DNA of 64,000 bases from Clytia hemisphaerica (lineage: Eukaryota > Cnidaria > Hydrozoa > Leptothecata > Clytiidae): positions 62,001 through 126,000 of the forward strand of contig CACVBU010000597.1 in assembly GCA_902728285.1 (NCBI GenBank), written 5' to 3'. Below, one piece after another: positions 48,535 to 60,500 of this stretch (positions within the stretch are counted from its first letter, which is position 1; each line of letters starts with the position of its first letter). Under the pieces are notes generated by a model. That model ran no database searches. It was not told where the DNA came from and was given only the letters and a program-made list of their open reading frames with translations. The position numbers and the translations under genes are program-made.

Positions 48535-51500
48535 TCAACTAATCAGCGTCATCAGTTGCTTAGCAACGGCAGAATCCAGCGTCGACATTGCTTCATTGAA
48601 GAGTTGTTCTCCATAAGCTGATTTGGTTTGTTGAAGCTTCTCTTTGAGGTATGGTAGCAAATGAAAGTTATACACACAATCTTGTGACATCATCTACAAT
48701 CAAAGTCATAATATTCGAGAAAAAAGTGAAATTCCCACGAAAGCTAATAGCCATAGATATAGGTTTAGTTTTAACGCTAGACTTAACACTTACGACCTTT
48801 AGGATCCGAGGATCCAAAAAATTTAAGAATGGTCCAAAAGGCTCAGAATATAGCCTGGAAGTCGACAAACTCCCTCATTACGCCCCAAACCCCTAAATCA
48901 TTGCATTATGACGCACTCACAAGGATCGAAATTCGAAACCAGTAAAACAGAATCTTTTTATGGTGGTGAAGTGAATTGGTCTATTTGTTAAGTCCCAAGT
49001 TGTGTAGAAAAATTTGTACAATACCTTCTTTTCGCGAATCGATTCGTAACTCTGTGGTTCGTTTGGATCAATCGATTCATTCGCCCAATCAATTACCAGT
49101 GAACTAACAAAAAATGAAGATTAACTTGTGACAGGGACATGGGAACTTGTAAATAGGTATGACAAAATTTGAGGCATCGTGAGAAAAAAAAGTCCAATCT
49201 AAAATTTTCTGTTCGAAACATTATGATAATATGTTTTGGCTCGTGATGACGAAAATGATGAATAAATAATAGTGAGATCTTTAGTTTAGTCTGGGAAAAT
49301 TATTTTCAACCTTGAAAAATATATTACTTTTGACCAATAAGAAGTCTCGACTTACTCTTGAGAAGGCTGTTCATCTTCCCCGTCACCTCGTTGTAGTTCG
49401 TATAACACGTTCACACAGCTATCCAACATTAACGCAAAACGCTCTCCGATGAAACTGAAAACGAGAGGTTAAAGGGACATTAAAGTATTAAAATGTAAAC
49501 ATTGCGCGAACCACGTGTCATTAAAGAGAACAATTAAAATCACGTGTCCAAAACAAACTTGTAAAACAATTGAACAATCAAAATTAGCCATATTTGGTTT
49601 GATTTTTTATTTTGACATGTGACATTTGTTTTGATTTTGTAACCGCTGCATACAGTTTGTTTACAAATATCGCAAGTACTGTTATGTCCCTTTAAGTTGA
49701 TAGAATAGAATTTGTCATTTTCGTTTGGAAGAAAGGAAAACAGCCTTGTGACGTCACAATGTCGAGATACATTTTCATACTGCTAAGAAAAATTTGTCTG
49801 AAGCCAGATGTCATAACCTACCTGTCTTAGCCTACTTAAGTAGTAGGGTAGGCGTGACATACGGTAGGGTTAGCAAGGGAGTAAGTATTAAGACAAAATA
49901 CCTTATTTTCAACGGTAACAACGAAGCGAATGCAATAGCGGACACTTTCTTATCCTCGAGTGACATACAATCCATTTTCTCAAACCAAACATCAAACAAA
50001 CGTCCCATAAGCTCCTCGTATGAGCTACCAATAGATGCATTCAATTCACAGTACGAGCGGCCAACTTGGAAAAGACTTTCAGGCTGCGAGACAACCAGGT
50101 ACGCAAGAATGGTAAAATACTGACTCATTAGTATCGGGTAGTTCTCGTCTTTTAGAGATGCATCGAAAATGTCTAAAATACTGACTTGGAAAGAGTTAAA
50201 GAAAGCCGACGGTTGAACTTGCGAGATCACTTTGAACACAGCAACGATACTTAGGGTTCCAGTTTCTTTCATATTTTGCGCCAACTCGTGAAAACATTGC
50301 GACAGTTTAACACCATATTCCTATGAAACGAAAAAATGAGATGGTTTTATGACGAAGAAAAATATAAGGAGAAAACGTACCAAAGATCTATACTTTATGA
50401 AGCAGGACCAAAAATTGATTTTACTTTGATCTGGTTAAGTTTTCAATTTTATCTAAGTGTTTCCAATTTTGCACACGACATTTTTTCAAGGTCCATCTAA
50501 CAATTTATATGGACGTTGAAACAACGTTGTGTACCAGTTCATCTCTGAGCAAATTCTCATTACTCTACCCTGGCATGGTAGGTATGCACTCTATGGCATA
50601 GCTCTGTAAGAGAATCTACCAAGGTTGGCGGACCGCTTTTGATCGTTTTCATCCCAATTTTGGATAAACATAAACATAAACATTAAGAGCCCAGCTTTCA
50701 CTTTCGCTTTCGGGTTTTGTATTAATTTAGAATGGATGATCTGTTATGAGATTATGGTTTGTAAAGTATTCCTCAATTTGAAGGGGCGGTGTATTCACAC
50801 TAATTTTAATTCAGTCAATATTACTATAATATATATTGATATCCTTGGACTTAAAACAATCACGACAAGCTTACCTGTGGAAAGGTCTGGCAATCGATCA
50901 ATATATAACTTCTTGTGATGGCAAGACAACTTTCCAACGTTTCTGATGCTCTTTCCAACAGTGCGAACAAGTTACCGTATAAGGTAAGTAAATCAGGGTT
51001 CAATGTCGGTGCGTTACTAATGACAGCTTGCCATAATTCGAGACCGTCTTCCAACAGGTAAATATGTGCAGGCTGAGAGAAAAGACCAGAAATTATCAAC
51101 CAGTGTTTAACCACTGCGGAGGGGAGCTTACCCCACTCTAGGCCATAGACTTATAAAGTCCGAAGGGCTAGATGTAAAGCTTTTGCTGAAAAGTGTGCCG
51201 TGGTTAGGTAGGAAATCCTACCTAAGTCACGTGACATTACAATAGAATTTCAGCGATCGACCAATTAGAAACTTTTTTGCAGGTTTTCGAAAAGAATAGC
51301 AACAATATTTTTTTCGTTACCATTCACTTTTTTTTGCCTGTGATGGCTTAAAGCCTGACATCTAGCCCTTCGAGCTTTATAAATCTGCATAGACCAAGAC
51401 CAACCAAGCGCCAATTCAGGTTTGTTGTATTGAGATTTAAGAAGAATTTAAGAATTGTTTTTTAAAGCCACCTATACTTTTTTCCATCATTGTAGCACCA

Positions 51501-54500
51501 TATTCCCCTGGTTGCAGCGGACAAAGAAGAAAAAGGTGTACGTTCTAGCCCGTTCAACAGAATGGGAAAACCCGATTCAGGGTAAACAGAATGGGAAAAC
51601 CCGATTCAGGATAAACAGAAAGGGAAAACCCGATTCAGGGTAAACAGAAAGGGAAAACCCAATTCAGGGTAGACAGAATGGGAGAATGGGAAAACCCAAT
51701 TCAGGGTAAACAGAATGGGAAAACCCAATTCAGGGTAAACAGAATTGGAAAACCCAATTCAAAGTACTCATGACGTTGATGGCTATAACCACCATCTCGA
51801 TCGGATTTTTTAGGAAAATAGTACCCTAATAGTAGCACTAATTTTTTTTCTTCACCCACATTGATTAGTGCTACCATTAGGGTACCACTTTCAAAATACT
51901 CCGATCAAAGATTTTTGCTTGGTCTGGGTGCGAGAAACGGTGTCTAGGGTTTTTTATAAAGGTCGACAAAAGGTTGAGTGTGTCACCTGATTGACATCTG
52001 TGCTATGATTTAATACAGGAATTGTGATGTGATTAATCTTCGAACTTTCGCCTGCCAATCCCTGTAATAAAAAGCAACCGAAATTGAATAAACCTTAATT
52101 CATGATATTCATGACGTAATGTTTTATACGGAAGCATCCAAAATCACTCAGGCGTTTGCCACTAGTTTCATTGTTCAAATTTTAAATTACTGCCAAAGGC
52201 CCGATCTTTTTTGGGTGCTTCCGTATTAAAACATTATGAATTAGCTCACTTTTAATTCCGACCACTCAAGTACCCGAAACAAACTTGCAAGCCTGCCATA
52301 CCAGGTAAACGGATAAAGTCTTGAAAATTTTCAATAGCAGACAATTCTATCTATATCAATATTGTTCTCTAAATTCTCTACTTATACTTGTCATAAAAAG
52401 CTTAGGGAGCGATGGTTGGGTAAAGCGACTAGGGTGCCACAAAACAACCACAAACATGGGCTTCTTGGTTCGAATCTTCAGTCCTAACTCTACGAGAAAG
52501 TGAAAAATTGGCCAATTTGAGAACTTGAGCCTTGGCAACCTGGTTGCTTGTAAAGAAAATGTGTAAATGATATATATAAAAAAAAACTAGTTTGAGTAAA
52601 GATTTAGTATGAAGCTCTAATATCATAAGCATTGAGCACTGTTATTGGTTTTAGCTTATGCAAAGCATGATCTACAACGAGTGTTATAGTGTTTTTTTTA
52701 CCTTAACTAAATGGTGTAACAGATTTACAACAGCACCGCGCAGCAAATTATGAGAATCGGACAATTCCCAAAGCTGTGGTAAATATTGTATCAACATTTG
52801 GGCGTGTCGATGAACCTCGTTCCCAGATCTCTGTATTGTAAGTGAAATGACGTTCAAAACCATCATTTTGGTGTCGCACTCCTCCACTCGTATAAGAAGG
52901 CTGCATAGAGCAGGGAAAACCTAAAAAATGAAGTATTTTGTTACTCTAAGGTCCCGAATAAACTTCTCCCCCAGCTATTAATTTTCGAAAAGTTTTCGGG
53001 CCCCTTCGTTCTTATTAGGACCCCTGTTTATTCATTTTTGAATTGCTTTAAGTAGCTTGGTTTTAGTACATAATCAACTTACTCTAAGGTCCCGAATAGT
53101 AGTTGGGAGAGGGCGAAAATGTAACTTATATTCTCTGTCTTATGCGAACATTTTTGAGCTGTTGGATCCTGAGATCCTAAATCTTAAGTCTAATGTTAAA
53201 ACTTAGATTTAAAACTCTACTTTCAAACCGTACTTTAAAGCTTTCAAAAATCACTTGCGGTTTTAAAGTTTTGAGGGAATTCCCCTTTTGTGCCAAATAT
53301 TTCAGCGCCGATTGTAGATCTTGAAAAAAACAACACTCATTTTGCTTCATTCAAAGCTAAGAAAAAATATTAAAAATTAACTCATTTGTCGATTAGCAAA
53401 GCCCACTAGCTAGTTATTACACCAGTGAATTTTTCACATGCAATGAACAATATATTCACGTTTTCTACAAAGCCAAGAAAGTCCTCCAAAACAAAATCGA
53501 AATCATCTAATGCGATTCTCAATGTTTTGCAAGCTGTTAATTTCAGGACCAGATCCGCGTGTTCGCTTTCCAAAATAACGGATAACAATCGGTATAAATG
53601 AATCCGATTCGGTTTCGATAATTTGACGTCAATCCATTCACCGACCATCCTGTGAACGACAAAAAAAATATGATAATCAAGCTTTTTACAACATAACACT
53701 TAGAAGCAAAATTAGGCTAGGAATCGGATCATAAAAAAGTGATTCTATTAGAGGTTTTTCATGTTGTTGCTAAGTTTTGTAACTTCCACCATTGCATTAT
53801 GAGGGGGACTTTATATAAGATATCTGTGAGATCCAAACGCTTGCTTCAATAATGGCGGATATTACATAACTTAACAAACATGAAAAAAAATCTATTGTTT
53901 TGAATGTACTAACGAGCAACTCTCTAGTTCTTAAAGAAAAGAAAGTAAAGTAATTATGAGCGTTTTTTTAAACATTTATCATTGGATCAAAAATTAATAA
54001 ATGCTAACACATTTACAGGTTTTCGTAAAAAAGCGCATTACTGAAATATTGAGATATCACACATAATAAGGGAATAAAAATATCAATGACTTTAGCCCTA
54101 CCATGACTTTAGCCCTACCACATAGAGAAAGTGTCTACTTCGCATTTTTAAAATGCGAAGTAGACACTTTCTCCCCCTCCTATAAAGAAAGGTCAAACTG
54201 TTCCTTTTGAGCCATTTTAAATCATAAATTTTAATGTTTTACTGTAAGGTGTTACGGAAGGCTAACATCTTTCCCTGTGTATCATCAGTATTTTGATGCT
54301 TATTACTATTGGCGCAAGTTAATATCCTGGTATCGCCTGGTTTTGGAATACTGGCGTCCACCAGTGACGTAAATAAAGTCTGGAACAGGGGGTGGACGAA
54401 CCTTTTCAAGTCAAAACATCTTCTGGGCATTCTTTTCGGATTACCCCATGGAAATGTTCGTCTACCCCCCCTGCACGGATAGAAAATGGAATGGCCCAAT

Positions 54501-57500
54501 ACACGGTGGAAGGTTTACCATATGACGTGTTGTTGTAGGATGGCGTATCGATCACTGGGTAGGTTGAAGACATTTAACAAATGGCCAGTAAACCAGGCGT
54601 CAAAATCAATCTCGCCAAAGAGCTCGTATGAAGAAAGACCAACTGCTTTGTAGATAGCACATAATTTGAGAAGATCCTCGTGTGTGATGGATTCCAAGTT
54701 AAAATTCTCGGAAGCCTAAAATACATATAATTCGGACAGCGGACTATAGCATGTCTTTGTTTAAATAACAGGATGGGGAGATTTCGATGTGCTTTTTATA
54801 AAAAGATGTTTCATTCAGAATCTTTCAAATTATTTTATTACCTACACTTAGTCGTCCAAAGAAAAAAAAGAAAGAAAAACATAGAGAAAAGTTAAAATCA
54901 TTCCGGTCTTTATTGAGCCCCCCCCCCCCAAGCGGTGATGACGTGATAGTGACTTTTTGCAGCGTGATGACGTGATTTGGAATTTTTTTCTTCGTGATCG
55001 CGTGATGATCGTGATTTAAAAGATTTCTGAGCCGTGATACGTGATTTGGACTTTTTCAAAGGAATGAATTTTTTTGCTGATTTGCGTGATCGTGATTGAA
55101 GACAAAAAATTGCGTGATAACGCTGGAGGGAGGCTTCTTTATTTTAATCATAAATCTTACCTCTTTGACCAGTTGTACAACAAAGGGTACCATGTGTTCT
55201 TTAAAGCCGTAAAACAAGCCCACGTAGAATGTTTCCATGCACGGACGTAAAAGAAACTTATGCGATTCCCCAGCTTCCGTATTGACGTAAGCCTCTGGGT
55301 CATGTTCCCATTCGTCACGTTCCGTCTGCGTCAACGGTAGATAATTCATAACAACGTAATACGCAAGACTTTTCAAATTATCGACCGTAATAGTGTTTAA
55401 TAAAACATCTGTACACGGGTTAGGTTCTATTAGTTTCGTAAAAGTCCGGCTAGCCGATCTTAACAAGTTTCCACAATAAATGACCAGCATTGAGTCTTCT
55501 TGGCAGTCATTGCGGTTGGATAGAATATAATGTAAACAAAGTTGAAGCATATCATGAAGAATGGGTAACATTGACCCCGATTGATGTTCCTCAAACTCGG
55601 TCAAAATTTTCATCAGTAGTAAAACATATTTATGCAGTTTCGGACGTTTCTCGGTATTTTTATTACGTAATTCTACAAACACGGGAACTTGCGTAACACA
55701 CCACTTGACGTAACGTATTTGCGGCGTGTTTTCATCGTAAAGTTTTCCACCGTAAATCAAGAGACGCCGTAAAACTTTCGTTACGAGTAAACACAAATCG
55801 ACTTCTTGTATGGAGCCAGCCTGTAAACGGCCAACTGAAGAGTAGCATAATTCTACAAGGAATTCGAATATCTTGGAAGAGATTTCGTGGAAAACTCGAC
55901 GATCTGAGGCTAGCCTTTTAGAGGCTAACTCTTTGACAATTTGTTTTAATGTTAGTAAGCCTCTGTGTTGATTGATGCTGTTGGTAGACTTGATCGCCTG
56001 AATGAGAGAGAAAAAAGATGAGAGTAGTCTAGGAATAAAAATTTAGGTCATCCTAAATTACATGGATATTGGAGGAGGTTATTTCCTAGAAACTCAATCC
56101 CCGTTTTGATGACTCGTTTTGTTTTTAAACCGACCAAGAAACCATTAGAAATGAATTCTATAGTGTAGAAAAAAGCCTTTCTCAGTGAATACTGTGAAAA
56201 ATGTGAAGTGTTATTGCTCTATGTATCTTTCCTTAACATTGGTTGAATTATTTTCGAAAAAAGTCTTCAAATGAAGATTTATCAAGCAGCTTGTTCAGGC
56301 TCTGTTGGTTGAAAATTATGTCAGATACCAATTTTCACCAGAAATAGTTGCAAATAAATTTTGGTCGACTGAAAGGTTTTTTAATCTTCGAATCATTAAA
56401 ATATAACACATTTTTAAAGGAATCGTGGTAAAAACATACGGCTTATTTAATTAAATACCCTAATTTTTAAAGCAAAATATTAATTTGGTTTAAAATCCAT
56501 GAAATTGGTGACGTACAGGCTTCGAAAAGTCCATTCTCACAAAACCAAGGGAAGGAGAGGAAAAAGGGGAGGCTCGAGATGCTACACGCAACGAAAACCC
56601 TAAAATTATATAATATAGGACTCTCTAGCAAGAAATCAAGAAATGAACTTTAAAAATTACACGTTGACTCAAAAACACTCGATTTCTTAGCAAAATTAAG
56701 AACTAAGAATAAAAAATAAGAACTTGTTAAGAACAGTTTTAGGCTTAAAACTCAAAAAGTTAAGATCATCCGAAGGCTTCAAAAATTTTGGATGTTCTTA
56801 TACAAAAAAAAAACGTGTATGTGGGAATATTCGAAGTCCTAGAAAGCGTATTAAAAGGGCGAGGCGGTAAACACAATTTCGAGTTTAACAAAACTGATCA
56901 AAATTTCGCAACATTATGTTGTTTTTTCACGTAAGAAGTTTGAAGCATCATTTCAAAATATCAATATCTATGGACCACTTTATAGATCGTTATAGATTTA
57001 TTACTTTATTTTATTAGTTTATTTTAAGTCCGGACCAATATAGTAATATCAGTTGTTTGTAACTGTCTGTGTGTCCCTGTTAAAATATTCAAGACTTTCA
57101 TCCTTTCATAGATGTCAAAAAAATCTTGGAACATGGGTTTTTAAGATTTGAAATCCTAATGGCAGTCTGTGGCAGTACTACACGTTTTTTCTCTATTTGA
57201 TAATGTGTTTATAGGGAAAAATGTCAAAAATAAAAATAGAAAGATTGTTACCTTTTTTTGACGTTTTTTTACTCTTAACACGAATTGGACCTCCCGGGGG
57301 TTCGAGTACTAGGGTAGGAGAATGTCTAGAATGCGTGAACCCAACCTCGAAAAACTATCAGGGGGGTCAGGGTCCTAATTCGCCGGAAATTTTGGCGTTG
57401 AAATAGTTCCTCGGTCGGCGGAATAGTCATCCGACCAGCGTAAATGTTATCCAGGCGGCGGAAAATTGCCGTCGGAAAAGTTATCCGGCCGCCGAAATAG

Positions 57501-60500
57501 TCATCCGACCCGCGGAAAATTGGCCGTCGGAAAAGTTATCCGGTCCGCCGAAATTGAGGCCGAGTTATTTTTTTCGAGTTATTTTTTGAGTTATGAAAAA
57601 CCTAGTTGTTGCGTCCTTTTTCGTAATTTTTTGGCTTGATTAGAGAACCTCATCAACAATTTGGTACTCGGTTCGTTTTTTTTTATGAATATTCCCTTTT
57701 TATAATTCAAGTCCTTATACATAATACAAACCATCAGTTTGGAATGCGTTTACGTAAAAAACTGTAACTTGGGAATAAAAAACCGATCTTCTACATTTCT
57801 GATTTCCGGCGGGATAGGACTAACATGGACAAAATTACGTATTCTCACTCCCCCTTCTCCCTTTTAGCCTACGTAATTTCAGCTTTATACACTCTTCAAA
57901 AGAAAAGCCAAAAGTTTGAGTTTTCCTATACAACAACAGTGATGTTTTATCACGTCCGCAATATGGCGGTGGAAAATACAAAAAAAAACATAAACAAAGC
58001 AAAAAAAAATACATGAAAGAGATAATAAATAATGCATGCAAGATGCGATATATCTTTTACTTAAAAGACTGTTGCTAAAAGAAAAATCTTGAGATTCAGT
58101 ATTAGAGATAAAATGTGGTGTGCGGGGAACTTTTTGAAATACTAAACAAAGAAGTTTTAGACTTTAAAAGTCATATATTGTAGTTGAAATTTCGAAATAA
58201 ATTCATTATTTTACTTCAAAAGTCGGGAAAACGGCTTTTTTTATCTTAGATTTTGATAAAAGCTATTGGAGTATCGTAAAAATAAAGAAAATAGAATATT
58301 TCAGTACATTAAACCGAGCCATAAACAGAATTTGATTAGTGGCACGTTAGGCGGCTAGAACACTACACGGTGGATGGTAAAAAAAAAGTTTTTTTTGTAG
58401 TCCAGTTAGTTACGATTACCACGGGAGATAAGATAGATAAATTACCTATGTTTAAAAGAAGGTATTTATAAGGAAATTGGATGGTAAAAGTTATCTAAAT
58501 CTCTGGTTTTAGAAAAAAAAACTTCCAAAAGAAATAATTTGGAAATTTGTTGATACAAGAAGGGATAAGAAGAAAGGAAAGATGGTTGTGAACAAAGAAA
58601 AGGAGAGAGAACGCAGACAACGAGCAGTGACTCTACCATCAAAACTAGTCACAAGTCCATCTCATACGATCGTGCAACGCAATTTGAATACGTTTCTCAT
58701 GATTCCGTCACTAGAAGAAATGCGGAAGACGCTACGTCAAATGTCAAGCACCGTTAACGTGCCGCTAGCGTCGAAACGGGGACGTAACAATACTCTGCCC
58801 ATCTCTGAGAGCGTCCCTTTAGAAATGACATCGAAATCTAACGTGGACGTAAACGGGAAGACTTCTACAGAAAATCCAACGTTGGAAAACCATAAAATGC
58901 AGTCAACAAAAATGTGTAATTTACATAACAAAGACAGTGACTGCAGATACTACGGGTCCGATTCGTCGATCAGAAGTAGTGGCGGGGAAAGGCGGAGGAG
59001 GGGCGTTGTAATATCCTTGGGTGTTGATCAGTTGAGATATACCATCATTGAGCCGGGAAATGGGAAAAAGAATTGGCACATTCGTTCATATGGGTCAATT
59101 TTGAAACATTTGAATGAAATTTTGAGTCGAAAATGTTGACAATATATACAAACATCTTATAGAGAGAAAAATATTTTAACGTGGAAACACTACAATAAGG
59201 ACCGAAAAATATTTTTAGAGCCGGTTGAAGAAGAGAATATCTTGGTGAAGATGTTTGACGTATATTTAAGAAACATATGGAACTTTTCGTAATGAAATCT
59301 TAATATGGAAAGAGGGAACTACAGATTAAAATGTATTAACAATTTCGATATGGTTTTTGCCTAGATCGTCATCATGTTGGCAAGAGATGAAGTGCCACCA
59401 CCGATACTACTCGCAAAGTGAGTGGGAAAAAACACAGAATTGATTAGTTCTTTTGTCACGCAAATGTGTGTAGGGTGTAATCAATTAAGTCTTGAGAAGA
59501 AGTCACATATAAAAGCTTTTAGAAAAGGTGAAATTACTTAATATAGTGCAATTTCGTTGACACTGACTTATTGTTGCACAGACAAAGATACACTGTGAAA
59601 TAAAATCAAAGACTTTTGAGTGGGATAAAATATTCCTTTTACGACACTTCCATATTCCTTTTGTAATGAGCTTTCGGTGATGAGTGGGCTAAGCTCTGTA
59701 TGACACCCTTAGGGGAAAGAATAATAACCTAAAAATAGTGTGAAGTGGATGAAAATCAGGAGAGTGCTCGATTCATAATAAGATATCAGAAATCAATATT
59801 TCGAGACATAGTGCGGAAAGGAGTCTGATTCCCCCTTCTTGGCATTTCCCCAACCTTTAATAAAAATGCCTATCTCCCAAGGATTTTGGACAGAAATAGC
59901 TGACAAATATATGTGAAATATTTTTAGAGAGAGAAAGCGAAATAATGAACTTCTTTCTTCTTTTTGACTCAGACTACTCTAACAGAAAACTTCCTTTCAT
60001 GAAGAAGGGGGGGGGGTCCAAGGTATGCGAGAAGTGTCAGTTTCTTTCATTTTTTCTGGTATTTCTTTTGATGATGATTCTGAAAAGATGAAGCTATGAG
60101 TTCTCAAATCAAAATTATAATTCCTTATTATCTTCTTTATTCAATCTGTAAAGTAACAAGAAGCCCAAGGGCATGAAGGCCCAGCATTAAAAGTTTTGTT
60201 TCTAAATAAGAGTGATAAAGTTTGCTTAAAATCATCAATTTTACATTGAATTGGCACGAATGTGGAGCAAGATTGGTCAGAAAGAGGAAGAGAAAAACAT
60301 TTTTTTGCTTATATTAGCACAATATAACAAACTGATATGAAACATGTGTCTAACATGAAACGGGAACACTTATTTATGTAAAAATAAAACTTTTGAAAAA
60401 TCTTTAACAAACATGATTGTGTTAAAGCTCTAACTAAAGGGTAAAATAAAAAAGTAAAATTAAAAAGAAACTAGCCTCGAAAAAATTTTCCTGCAACCAC

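Noticed and set aside
51557..51762. CRISPR-like array of 29-bp repeats
   Set aside because: Units are directly adjacent with no spacers; eukaryotic minisatellite in an intron.
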